Assembly (NCBI RefSeq): GCF_933775445.1
Contig: NC_065873.1
Coordinates: forward strand, 28,644,001-28,708,000
Direction of reading: 5' to 3'
Length of the DNA stretch: 64,000 nucleotides
Origin: Argentina anserina
Lineage: Eukaryota; Streptophyta; Magnoliopsida; Rosales; Rosaceae
Of this stretch, positions 1-10,740 are shown one piece after another (position 1 is the stretch's first letter; every line of letters begins with the position of its first letter). Both the position numbers and the translations under genes were made by a program. The notes beneath the pieces were generated by a model. The model saw only the letters and a list, made by a program, of their open reading frames with translations, searched no databases and was not told the DNA's origin.

Positions 1-1982
1 ATTGGCAGCTTTAGCAGCTTCGATAATCTGATCCATGTCGGCATCATCTTTACCAAACAGGATGTTGTCAGCTATAGTAGTGGCAAACAATGCTGGTTCT
101 TGACTTACCAATCCCATCTGTTCGCGTAGCCATTTCAATTGGAGAGTTGAAATATCATGTCCATCCAACAGTATCTTACCTATGAAACCTTGCTGCATTA
201 GCCACACTATGCATATACACATGAAAAGTCATGTTATAGATATGAGATATACTTGTATACCTGAAGAGGGGTTGTAGAATCGTTGAACCATGGATACAAT
301 GGTGCTCTTTCCAGAACCACTGGGACCAACAACTGCAAAAGTTTTACCAGCACTAATCGAAAAGCTCAGGTTTTCAAACACCATGTTGGGTCGTGATGGA
401 TAGGCAAAACAAACATGACAAAACTCAATCTGTCCTGTTACTTTTGGCAACACCTCTCCCTTGTCTGATACTTTAGAGAAGTTAGAATCTGATTCAATCA
501 TTGTCATGATATTCGCAGCAGCTGCGCGGCCTTTAGAAATGGCTGCCAGGTTTGGAGTAGCTTGACCAAGAGCACTACAACGTTAAAGACTTGCTTTCAA
601 GTTTCAATACATTGTCAAATTCCAAAACCCCAATATTACATGTTCGGTGTAGAAAACTTACAATCCGCTAAAGATGACATTGATGATTGTCGTAAATGCT
701 TTGCCTCCATTTGTTTCATGATGTGTTACAAGTTTCCCGGCATACCAGAGAAGCAATGCCCATGCAGAAAACAACAGTCCATATGTAAAGCCTACACCTA
801 GTCCCTTGGCAACCCCACTTTTCTTACCAAGTTTGAGTGCCTTGTTAAGTGACTCGGAGTATGCTTCAATGGCCTGGTCCTCTCCCACAAATGAGTACAC
901 GGTTTGAATCTGAGAAATAACCTAGAGGACCATGCAGAAGGTGAGAAGAAACTAACAAAAGCAGAACGAGAGTGACAGAGCAGTTTTAAGTAAGTACCTC
1001 TTCAGCAACTTTTCCGGCTTCAGCATAAGCAGCTTCACCTTTCTCTGATAAGGTGGACATGATTATGGTATAAGCTCCCCCTGCGATAGCTATCAGTGGA
1101 ACCACAGATAAAGTAAGAAGCGTAAGCTTCCATACCGACGTAAATCCAATGGCAAATCCAACAATAAACTGAGAAAGGTAACGTAGAGTGTGGCCTGTCT
1201 GCATTAAGATGATACAAGATGTAAGTGCTCCTTACATAGCAATGGTAGCATCTCTATGGTTCGGCAACAATAACAGAATAAGCTTCTGCATATATGTTAC
1301 CTTGTCACCTATGGCATCTTGGACTAATATTGCATCACTTGAGATGTGGAAAATGATGTTGGTGTCTCTGGCTTCAGTATCGAAAAAACCTATATCCTTT
1401 CTTAGAACTGATTGAAGATACTTCAATCGCAAACGAGCTGTCTGCCTCTCGCCAGTTCGCGTCCAAGATGCAACACCTGAAGATCGAAGTGTCAACTTCA
1501 TAACACGCAGAAAATCTTAAGAGTGCTATTGAAATTGAAAGTATGAAACATACCTATCCATGCCGATATAAAAAGAACAATACCAAGATAGATCAAGTAC
1601 AGAGCATACTGCAAATGAATCAAAGGACATGTCAGAAACATTGCATAACAGAACATCATGGAATTAAGATCAATCATGCATTTTTACTATAATTGTATGA
1701 AATGATTCTGTTTACCTCAGAAATCCGGGAAGACATCTTGTTGGGATCCATATCCATATGTCCCAAAGAATCAATCATAACACCAAACAAGACAAAGAAC
1801 ACAGGAAGTGCCGCACCATGGATACACGCTCCAAAACTTCCGAAAAGCATCAAGACATAGTCCATCCTATCAGCAGCAGCAAAGAGGCCAAGAAATGAAA
1901 CACTTCGCAGCTTCTGCGTCTTCGAATGTGGATCGTTGTCCGAAACCCCATTCGATTTAGTGGCAAGCTCCACTTCCTCCAT
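1..1982 (-). CDS. ABCB-family (P-glycoprotein/MDR) ABC transporter, 5' part, cut by window edge
   Basis: Full-size ABCB exporters are plasma-membrane pumps with two membrane domains and two ATPase domains; plant members move auxin, malate and other solutes. Seven exons read on the minus strand: 1716-1982, 1554-1608, 1301-1476, 998-1198, 662-921, 261-574 and <1-179, giving about 484 residues from the ATG at 1982. All borders are GT/AG and the frame is kept. Exons 1-5 and the start of exon 6 give the first membrane domain (including [16 protein letters not shown] and the [10 protein letters not shown] loop). Exon 6 carries the first Walker [10 protein letters not shown] (about 304-330), and exon 7 the Q-loop region [11 protein letters not shown]. 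The window ends before the LSGGQ signature, Walker B and the second half. The wording is closest to Arabidopsis ABCB13/ABCB14, from memory; the exact orthologue is not settled. No break is seen in the visible part. Confidence 0.95.
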
Positions 1983-2752
1983 TCTATACCAAAGAGCCGG
2001 ATGACTTGTTATTCAGAGAGAGAGAGAGAAAAAACGGTATCAAAATCTGAAAGATTAGAAGATAGAAAAATGTACTAGCTTTCATGAACCAAGTCGGGGA
2101 AGTTTGGCGGCCCATTCCCGCCAATAAATGCATAAATTGAAGTTACTCAGCTAACAACTAACCACGCACTGATTTATTCATATTACATTATTACTGACCG
2201 GAATTTCGCTCACTTCAACGCTCATCAATATACATAATAGTTAGATAAGTTAGATCAAGTGATTCAAGTCGCCAACTGTGTACATCATCATAACTCCAAT
2301 GTCGGGAATGCACCATACTGTTTGGTTTTCAACTGTGAATAGTACATTCAGATAGACCATATTTGGACGTCTCTATTGGAGCCCTCTATTTATATGGAGT
2401 AGAAGAGTCACATCATGAAAATTGATGCCTGATTAGAGTTATGGGGAGGCTTAATCAATACATGTAACAAAACGTGGTACTAATTAAAGAGGTTATTTTG
2501 GACCATATCTGGCTGCTAGTTTATTACAATCACCAGAATTTGTACAACTTCCCTCTAACTTACTGTGGTTCATAACACCAAATTACTCCATATGACCAAG
2601 TGTCATTGTTGCAGACCTGCAGGGTATTAACAATTCAGGATGGAAAAGACTGATCGAATTGGCAAAGGTATTCGTGATTTTCATCTAGGACGTTTTATTT
2701 TGGTACTGTAGCCCTGCAACCACATAATTTGCATGCACGCGTAAAGAAAACT
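1983..2752. other. 5' leader and promoter side of the ABCB gene
   Basis: No convincing reading frame. A short AG run (about 2016-2029) lies just upstream of the ABCB start and probably belongs to its 5' leader. The rest is AT-rich unique-looking spacer; no clear TATA assignment was made. Confidence 0.5.
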
Positions 2753-3130
2753 TTACCTATTCCAACGCCGGCGGTGGGGATGCAGGTACCGGCAGTAAGG
2801 CTCGGAGTGGTCTTGCCGTTTTACCACTGCTCCATTTGGGCTAGGAGGGCTACGGGCTTCATGCTTTCCTAAGTCTGGCCGATAGTTGCCTAGCTGGGCT
2901 GGAGGGATTTTGCGCTCAATTTTGGGCCTTGGCCTTACTTTTATTGTCGTTATTTGTTGTTTTTGATCAAGTCGATTGGACTCCGCGCATGTGTCATGTA
3001 GTGGCATGGTGAAGCTAACTGTCATCGTATTCATCTTCAGATCTTCTAGCAAAACATAGTAGAAATGGTGTACATAAAACATAAAAAAAAAAAAATGCGA
3101 TCGATGGATGTTGAAGAGGTAAACTATCAT
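2753..3130 (-). CDS. Doubtful small ORF or gene fragment, Arg/Pro-rich C-terminal half
   Basis: An open frame of 125 codons. Its upstream half (about 2970-3130) is low-complexity and Phe-rich and looks non-coding. The downstream half (about 2755-2960) is much richer in G and C than its surroundings and encodes a basic Pro/Arg-rich tail (KARS-type context, HEARSPPSPNGAVVKRQ, then RYLHPHRRRWNR). The frame ends at a sequence that would also serve as a splice donor (AATAG/GTAAAG), so this may be one exon of a small gene, a captured gene fragment or noise. No family was recognised. A start at an internal ATG (3034 or 3025 region) is as likely as the first one. Confidence 0.2.
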   Translation of the reverse strand: MIVYLFNIHRSHFFFFMFYVHHFYYVLLEDLKMNTMTVSFTMPLHDTCAESNRLDQKQQITTIKVRPRPKIERKIPPAQLGNYRPDLGKHEARSPPSPNGAVVKRQDHSEPYCRYLHPHRRRWNR

Positions 3131-3968
3131 AGAAATCTGACGATAGAATGACCTTTATTTATTTACAATAACATCATGCATAATTTCTAAACAGTTGCTC
3201 TAACAGTACAGATGAGATCGATCAGTTGATGAATTGGCATGCCTCAGCAAGTTCAGTCGATTATATAGTAGTGGATTAGTACGTTTATCTGGGTACAACC
3301 GTACAAGAGTCAATGTATCAATGGAAGTTTTTTTTTTTTTAGAATATCAATGAAAGTTAGGAAGTGCAGGTTGTAAGAATTCTTGTTTTTATTTATGATG
3401 TATTCTTTTTCCTTTGTCTATACTTTGTAGACACCATTTTTTATATTTCATCTCTGTCTAATCTCTGTCATAATACACATTTAATTATTCCTGATGATTT
3501 TTTTTTCCAAAGCATTATGTAATGAACATATATACAGCCTAAAATAAATGCACTAGCCTTGGCCTCCAAATACTATGGACCGGCCATTCTTTCGGAAAAA
3601 AAAATACTATGAACCGGCCATTGTACTTAAAACAAGGTGAAAAGAAACAAGACAACAAATATAGACTTCATGCTTAACAGCTTAGCATTTTACTTAAAAA
3701 GCCTATATATTCTGGTGACCAACAAAAGAAAGAAACTAGAAACGAAAATCCTCGGGCATTCTCCTAATAAGGCGAAATACATGCTGCATTATCTTTGTGC
3801 ACCCCAATCAAAAACCCAGGTGGTGATCACAAATATGCCAAGCATGAGAGGATTCAAATTTAATTATCGGATACCCTCTTCCCTGATGCCCTTATTTACA
3901 TAAACAAACCAACATATATGGCCACCAATCCCTTATACGTACTACTATTAAGGCCAATTTCGAACCGT
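3131..3968. other. AT-rich spacer
   Basis: No gene seen. It holds a short direct duplication around TACTATGGACCGGCCATT (3571-3588 and 3605-3622, one mismatch) separated by an A-rich spacer, and homopolymer T/A runs. The right end probably includes the 3' untranslated region of the next minus-strand gene. Confidence 0.4.
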
Positions 3969-4670
3969 TCACCGGAGACGAAGGAGGCGGCAGAGATTGT
4001 CCGTTGCTCCGGTATCAACTCCTACGGCTTCTCCCTTGCATCCCCTCGCCGGTTTCAGAGAGAACCTCGGAAGGGGCAAGCTACTCGGAGGTGGTGCCAG
4101 AGTGAAAATGGAACTTGAAAAATTGTCCATGTCTTTTCCAACTCCAACACTACCAGTAAAAGTAGTCTTACAAGATGAAGATGACAACACCTTAGTCACA
4201 TCTTTAGGAAGATCATTTGGGTCAGGTCCCAAACGGGCGGTGGAAGCAATGAAGCAGTCTGCAGGCATAGAATTCATTTCTTCTTTCTTGGATGGTTTCG
4301 ACTTTGGCTTCTTCGGAGTGAGGGATTGGCTTCGGGCGTTGTTGGTCTTCCTAGCTGTGGGAGGGCGTGAGAGGCTTCGCGTACGAGTTGGGAGAGATGG
4401 GAGAGACTGATGCAGTGGCTTTGAAACCGGCAGAGGAAGCAGAGGTGGTTGCTGCTGCTGTGCTTGAAGAAATTGTTGCTGCATATAATGATTGAAGAGT
4501 AAGGGGTTGAAGGAGGAGAATGGGAGAGGAGGAGGAGCATGCAAGAGACCACCATGGATGTTCATGATTGGAGCAACATTTTCAGATGAAGGGAAGCTTC
4601 TTCTGCCCATCATTCCAATTTGTTTGCAGGAAGACATCGATCGGTGTAAAGCAACAGCCTCCATAGTCAT
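3969..4670 (-). CDS. Proline/serine-rich plant protein of unknown function, PNRC-like short motifs
   Basis: A single-exon frame of 233 codons with plant-like codon usage. Visible parts are: an N-terminal stretch with GLLHAPPPLPFSSFNPLLFN (about residues 41-60), a Gln-rich run (about 64-75), a basic Ser/Arg/Lys block ending in RSQSLTPKKPKSKPSKKEE (about 113-131), a segment PNDLPKDVTKVL (about 151-162) and a C-terminal PPPSSLPLPRFSL (about 195-207). The basic SLTPKK-type block followed by a SLPLP-F motif resembles small plant proteins related to PNRC/decapping-coactivator proteins; this is recalled family knowledge and not proven. Nothing in it points to a signal peptide, membrane span or enzyme fold, so a nuclear or RNA-linked regulatory protein is the best guess. 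A second ATG lies two codons downstream of the first. Confidence 0.65.
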   Translation of the reverse strand: MTMEAVALHRSMSSCKQIGMMGRRSFPSSENVAPIMNIHGGLLHAPPPLPFSSFNPLLFNHYMQQQFLQAQQQQPPLLPLPVSKPLHQSLPSLPTRTRSLSRPPTARKTNNARSQSLTPKKPKSKPSKKEEMNSMPADCFIASTARLGPDPNDLPKDVTKVLSSSSCKTTFTGSVGVGKDMDNFSSSIFTLAPPPSSLPLPRFSLKPARGCKGEAVGVDTGATDNLCRLLRLR

Positions 4671-5650
4671 CTCAATATGCTTTGATATTGTAAAGTAGCT
4701 GATTCTAGGCTTCTAGCTAGGTTTTTTGTGTTTCAAATCTAAAACCAAAGAGCTACGAGCTACCAGTTGATGACAGGAACAAAGAAGAGCTCGAGAGATC
4801 TCAGAAGCTTAATTTACAAGAAAATATGATTTGAGCAAGAAGAGAGTTGGATCAAAAGAACCAAAGTCTCAAGGTTTGTCTTGAGTTTGGGGTTGAGAAA
4901 AAACAGATCAGATCAAAGCAAAATTTATGCATATATAACCAAAATGCCGAATCAAGTTAAGCGTTAGAAAGAAACTAAAGATTGAGATGACTTGTAAATT
5001 GAATTTTCTGGTCCAGTAAGGATCACAGAAACCCTGATTATATAAAGGGTTGAATTAAAAGTTAAGGGATTGGATATCAGCTAGCCAGCTTGCTGTTACC
5101 TTCTTGGAGGTTGATACTATCTCTGAACCTCCGGCCTCCTTTTATAGAACAAAGGCTCTCTTACTGCTATGTTATTCATTTTTATTTTCTCTAATATTTT
5201 TTTGTAATCTCATTAAACTAAATAATTAGATTTGGTGGTTTTGATAGACAGCCGTTGCAGAAGGCTACCCATTAGTCCTAGACCAGAAATCCACTGTAGG
5301 GCGGCAACCGCCATTTCGGTTTCGGCCGTTGGATGACGCCAATTGACGGAGCCGTTGGGGAGATTGTGACCGTCGATATCCTCCTCGGGTTCCCCGTAGT
5401 TGTTCCGGTCTTAGATGGAGACTCTTCCAATCAAAACCACACACGGTTTCGTATGGTGGGCCCCAGCACCCTCCTATGACCTCACGTGCAGGCGAGGGAG
5501 GGGCGAGGATGGGGCGATATTTTACACGTGGTCTCGTTTTCAGCCACAGGCTGCCTCTAGAGATCTCCAAATCTGCAAAGCGAGGATAGGATGGGAGCAA
5601 GGTCATGTAGGCTTACGGTGAGGGCTCGACATGCAGAATTATTTGCATGG
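4671..5650 (-). promoter_or_regulatory. Leader/promoter region of the Pro-rich protein gene with two G-boxes
   Basis: The first 450 bases beyond the ATG at 4670 are AT-rich and probably 5' leader and core promoter. Further out, 5260-5620 is GC-rich and contains two palindromic CACGTG G-boxes (5483-5488 and 5525-5530) only 42 bases apart. Paired G-boxes bind bZIP and bHLH factors in plants. Assignment to this gene is an inference from position and orientation. Confidence 0.35.
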
Positions 5651-7070
5651 GACCATAAGAGTGATTAGACCGAGTGATCATAATCAGAGGGCTACTGCTA
5701 ATGCTCGTAAGCTACGTCAGTATTGGACTGTTAGGTTTTTTTAGAGAGATAAACAAACAGAGATTCAACTGCAACCACCGAAAGGTGCTTCGGCTTGGTT
5801 TTGTTTGTGGCTGTTTCTCAAATGGCGACTCGAAATGTCAAATTCTCATCTTTCCTAACGCTGAGCTGCCATGCACGACCACAAGATCGAAACACTGTTA
5901 TAGATTTTCCAGTACGTATAGAAAATGATATCGAGGTCAGAAGAGGATACGGGTCGATAATTCAAAGGAAGATTCTAACTTGTAACACCACGTCGTTGAT
6001 TTTACTGGTTCTGATATGAACTTCAATTACAGATTTACTGGGTTTCTGATCCAAATGACCGGTTAAAACTTTCAACTTTGTGGAAGTAGGTGAATGTTAA
6101 TACGAACAGATCGAGAAATGTGCGGGTGGTGATCGACCGAGAGATCAAAGATGAAACAACACTCGAGTGGGGGAAATGAATGAGCGTAACCTTTAGCGAA
6201 CAGAATGTGTCAATGTGCAGAAGATCAGGAAATGTGTGGTGTCCATATCCCACATGATTTTTACTTCAAGTTTGTTTGATTTCTTCCACCAAAGAAAAGT
6301 TTATTTGATTTCATTACATCTCTACCTAACATTCATGATTGTCATCATGTTCATTCGCAAGTCAAAGTATTATTTTCTTGAATAAGAACAATCGAGATCA
6401 GTTTGTGATAATTCTTCTAAGATTAAGAATTATAAGACATGTATATGTATCTAGTAGTTAAATAGCTTCCAACATACATAATTGTACATTCATGTGAGGC
6501 ATACCTAGTTCTAAACTATATTAACCTTAGCGTGTCTCGCGCTTTGATACAAATGGTAATGACGTCGACGGATACCACCGACCATTGTATAAGATATTAA
6601 GAATAATCAACAACCCTCTCGTTCTTTAATCTACGAAAGAGGAGCCTAGCTAAGTTACAATACATTATATAATGTGCATTTGGTATAGATTTTTAGAAGG
6701 CCGTTCTTTAAATTATTGATGTCTATGATATTAACGTAGTGGCATTAGCATTGTCACCTTGTATATATGATTCATGACGAGGGCTCACATGCCCCCTTTG
6801 CGTAGATATGATCTACTTGATGTAAAGAAAGGCATATATAACAATAAAGTAAAGTATATGGTTGCTCACTCATGACATAAAGGCCATCAACTACATCGCC
6901 AAACAAATAACTAGGTCGGTTTCTCAAAAGAATGGTCAACTCGCTAATGTGCTGCAACTCCCCTTTGCGTTTGGATCTAGATCATGGCATTCCTTCCCAT
7001 CATCTAGCTTGTTCAATCACTCTATGTGTTTCATAAGGAAATGTCAAATGTGTTACGTATAAATGGCATA
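5651..7070. other. Gene-free AT-rich spacer
   Basis: Only short spurious frames were seen on both strands. No repeat boundary or RNA gene could be supported. Confidence 0.4.
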
Positions 7071-7480
7071 ATTGCCAATTTGCTACCGTATAATTCACCT
7101 CCGTGTCAATTTGCTAGTCTAGGTTTTATTTATGCTAATTTGCTACCCTAGGTTTACATAACTTGCCAATTTGTTACCCTAAGTATTAATTTTGTCAATT
7201 TGTTAACCTTAAATAAAATTTACTTATCTTATCAAGATTATCCAATTTTTTTATTTGGATTTTCAAATTAAGTCACTTGATAGGGAGAATTGAAAATTTA
7301 ATATGAAAAAATGACAGCAAAATAGTTAAGTTTAGAAATATGGAGTAGAAAATTGGCAAAATTAATACTTTGAGTAGCAAATTGGCTAATTATAAAACTT
7401 TAGAGTAGTAAATTGACATAAATAAAAGCTAGGGTAGCAAATTGACACTAAGCTGAATCTTATGGTTGCAAATTGGCTAT
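7071..7480. mobile_element. Miniature inverted-repeat element (MITE) with long imperfect arms
   Basis: The left arm (about 7071-7203) and the right arm (about 7347-7480) are imperfect inverted copies over roughly 130 bases. Both arms repeat a theme of CAATTTGCTACCCTA-like phrases at about 20-35 base spacing; the right arm reads the same on the other strand. The central 140 bases are AT-rich and non-coding. The arms are flanked by TA on each side, which would fit a 2-bp TA duplication, but such a short match may be chance. The length, long arms and lack of coding sequence fit a foldback MITE; the superfamily is not settled. Confidence 0.7.
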
Positions 7481-7482
7481 TA

Positions 7483-8295
7483 AGAATGATTAATAGAGTT
7501 GGGGTTTGAGGTGTTTGTTGGAGCCCGAGAGAGTTCTTGAAATCAAGCCTATTAAAGTCCGATAGTTCTGCTGGTGGAATATTACAGCCTTGCTGTTCAT
7601 ATCTCATGGTATCTTAGTAATCTTCTGAAGTTTGATCTTACGGACTTAAAAACGTACTAATACACATAAACTTCAGAGTTCAGACTTTTGAAAGTTGTGA
7701 AACTAGCGTATCATGCATGGATGATTTTCTATGTATAATGTATGTCCTTTGGCATGCATCGGTCGGTGAGGTCCTCCTTAATGTTTGCATGATATCGAAG
7801 TATAAGTCTACGACTACGAGTGGAGAATTTTATGAAAAATTAAAAATTAATTGCATCTTAGATTCATAAATGTGATAGTGGAGAAAGCTAAATAACACTT
7901 TACAGCTATGAGAACATCTATAATGCCACCTTAATTGTGTTTAACCAACTCACTACTGTGTAAATTGTAGTGTTGGATTGCAGCTTCATTGCTTAAGCAG
8001 AATATCAATGACAAAGAATCTCTTGCCAATGCAAAGAAAAATCTTAACTTCAATTGCAACAAGGACCAGGTGGCCGGACTACATGAGATATCTTAGAGAG
8101 TCACGCTTTTATATATATATCAACGTAGATAATCCCTGGTCAATTATAGATGTACGCTTCCATCGTCGAAAAATGTTATATAAGACTAACAAACCTCAAC
8201 ATTGGTATCTTATAAGCACGATGATCATTTCTTACTTTCTTTTTTTTCTCTCCGTTTTTTGTACTCAAGTGTCATACTTGTCACTAGCATTCTCG
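7483..8295. other. Spacer between two transposons
   Basis: No supported gene. A 121-codon frame at 7978-8343 runs into the next transposon and has no recognisable domain. Confidence 0.35.
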
Positions 8296-8303
8296 TTAGA
8301 AAC

Positions 8304-9062
8304 TAGGGCTGGATTGGTTAGTATACCAGTCTTAATTTTCTAATACCATATACCAACCAATATATATTTGGTATGAAAAATCCACAATTTTATACCAACC
8401 AATAACGTTGGTATACCAATTAAGTGGTACGGTTGGTACGGTTGATAATAGGCTTGTACCAACATATTTAAGGCCCAAAATTTTAAAGGCCCAATCCAAA
8501 TAAATAATAACAAATAAGTGGAATAGGAATAGAATTCCATAATCTTATATAACTTCAACCAAATTACCAAATACAAAGTCATAAATAGAAAGTCAAAGTC
8601 CAAATAGTCAAGTTGTTAAAGTACTTATGAATTCTCAAAACAATTGAAAAAATAAATGATAGGTTTAAATGCGATATATGTTGACATGTTGTAAGCAGTG
8701 ATGGTGCTACTAATAGGTCTAAGCATTTGTATTTAGGAATTCGATTGAATCGATTCATTCATAATTAAATAAATAAATTGAAGACGAGAAAAAGAGTGTA
8801 CTTGAGAAAAAAACTCAGAAAGATTAGATTAAGGTTAGTAGATATATATATATATTTAATTAAATAATTTAATATAATATAAGTTAGTATGTACGATATA
8901 CCATAGTATACGGAAAATCTATACCACATACTTACCATTTTTTAATGTTGGTACGGTATACTGTACCATATACCGTGTACTAAGTATTTAATATACCAAT
9001 GTATTTAATACGATTGGTATACAAATTGGTTGAGATGATTTTATATACCATTGCCACCCCTA
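8304..9062. mobile_element. Non-autonomous hAT-type DNA transposon with perfect 8-bp target duplication
   Basis: A 759-bp segment starts with TAGGGCTGG and ends with the inverted form of TAGGGGTGG (CCACCCCTA), and is flanked on both sides by the identical octamer TTAGAAAC (8296-8303 and 9063-9070). Both the terminal motif and the 8-bp duplication are hallmarks of the hAT superfamily. The subterminal regions are crowded with GGTATAC/GTATACC and TTGGTA phrases on both strands, as expected for transposase-binding repeats. No transposase frame exists, so the element depends on a partner elsewhere. It is AT-rich and explains the low-complexity stretch that separates the two halves of this spacer. 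Confidence 0.85.
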
Positions 9063-9070
9063 TTAGAAAC

Positions 9071-10555
9071 CGAAACCGTTGTTGCTACATTATGACATAG
9101 CAAGACGATCCACATCAAGCCCAAATTAGCTGATATTAGACAGCATTTTCTAATTGGGTCTGCCGTTAAGAATATCCATCTATATTTCTTGATGGGCCTA
9201 AGCATCATCAAGTTTGAATCCTCCTCAATAGCTTCCAAAAATGGACCATGCGCTGTTTATTTATCTGCTTCTGTTGCCCTCTGTAGTTCAGGGTGACCCC
9301 TTTTGTCCCTCAAAGTCTGTGACATATTTGATCCTTTCTAATGCATCGATGTGCAACTCAAACATACCTCAAAAATTGAATGTTTTTTTTTTTGAGAATG
9401 GAATAAGCTTTTCTTTAGTATAAGTGTATAACTATTTTATGGGTCGTGCCAGATTCTCCTCACGATGTGCCAACCAACAGTCATGGTAGAGTTTACTCTC
9501 TAGTTTGTTTAAGATAAACTTAGATATTTTATGATATAGAAATCGATGATTAGTCATGTATTATTGATCAAGCTGGCTAGAAAGGATGTGGCACAGACCA
9601 CACAGTAGTGTTGATGTCGATGCGCTTGTCATTTGTAATGTTGGTTTGGATATTTGGTCCCCCAAATATTACGCTCATTGGAGCCATTTGCTAGACGTTG
9701 CCTTCAAATGTGACACTGGATTGGGGAGGTTAAGGTCACACCAAACTTTAATTTCAAATGAATGACAGCATCCTTATCGGTAACGGAAAATGACTTCTAC
9801 GACTTTATAATGTTTGTTTGTGAACATGCGGTGATCAGGCTACATGTGGTCTATCTATAACGCCAATTTGCACTGATATTATAACACCATGACCTTGCAA
9901 GGTGCTTATAGCTCAATACAGACTCATGGTAATTTATCCTGTATGCTAGCACTTCCCTATATATGGTTTTGAATTGTCATATAGTTGTTTCTAATGAAAA
10001 TGTGACTGGTTTGTTTTGATTACGATCAGACATACTTTATCTTACCATAATTTATTTATGCTGGATTATCTTTCGTCAATATGAACCACAGACACACGAC
10101 ACTTCAAACTCATTCAACCATTATAAAAGCTGACTTTTGTTTGAGATCGGATTCGGAATGCCACAAAATTGATCGGATAGAAATGGAAAGGGAAATCACC
10201 GTTAGTCGGCAGCCGTAATATGGTATCAAAAGGTCAGAGACTCAGTGAGTGAAGCCAAAAGCCCAAAATGGAAACCCTAATCATCATCCTCCTTCTCAGA
10301 TATTTTACTTAATCTCATTAGATACTAATTCCCCCTAATCCCGTAACGCTGTAAGCCTGTAATAGGTCCACCCCAAGTATTTAGCCAATGAGTCTCGGAA
10401 ATTTCAAAGCAGACAAAACGATTAGAGGGAGAGAGAAAGGGCACTCAGACGTTACCGACAGCAGAGTCGATACCCCACGCCAGCCAAATTGTGAGTCTTG
10501 TGGATCGAAGTTGGTCATTCAACTTCTCCAGACTCTTTGCCACCAAGAATAAGTG

Positions 10556-10599
<44 letters not shown>

Positions 10600-10740
10600 T
10601 TCTTTTTCAGATTTTAATCTTCACACCCACCTCCTACTCTGACCCCAATTTGTTCTTCATCACACAAAGAATGTGATTAGCTCCCCTTCTTTTTCTCCTC
10701 CTTCTTGGATTCAACTCTTTGTGGGTTCTTCAAATTCGAG
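9071..10740 (+). promoter_or_regulatory. Upstream region and 5' leader of the synaptotagmin gene
   Basis: No coding frame of substance. The last 300 bases before the ATG at 10741 become CT-rich and include a long CT microsatellite, which is typical of plant 5' leaders. The likely transcription start is therefore somewhere in 10390-10500, but no TATA box was assigned with confidence. Confidence 0.4.
10559..10595 (+). repeat. (CT)18 microsatellite in the SYT2 5' leader
   Basis: An uninterrupted CT run of about 36 bases, about 145 bases before the start codon. Such runs are common in plant leaders and are usually length-polymorphic. Confidence 0.9.

Noticed and set aside
5265..5606. 113-codon minus-strand frame in a GC-rich segment
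   Set aside because: Most likely long because of GC content; it contains the G-box pair and lies where a promoter is expected.
8340..8603. 87-codon minus-strand frame rich in Tyr and Leu
   Set aside because: It is inside the hAT element and made of its subterminal repeats.
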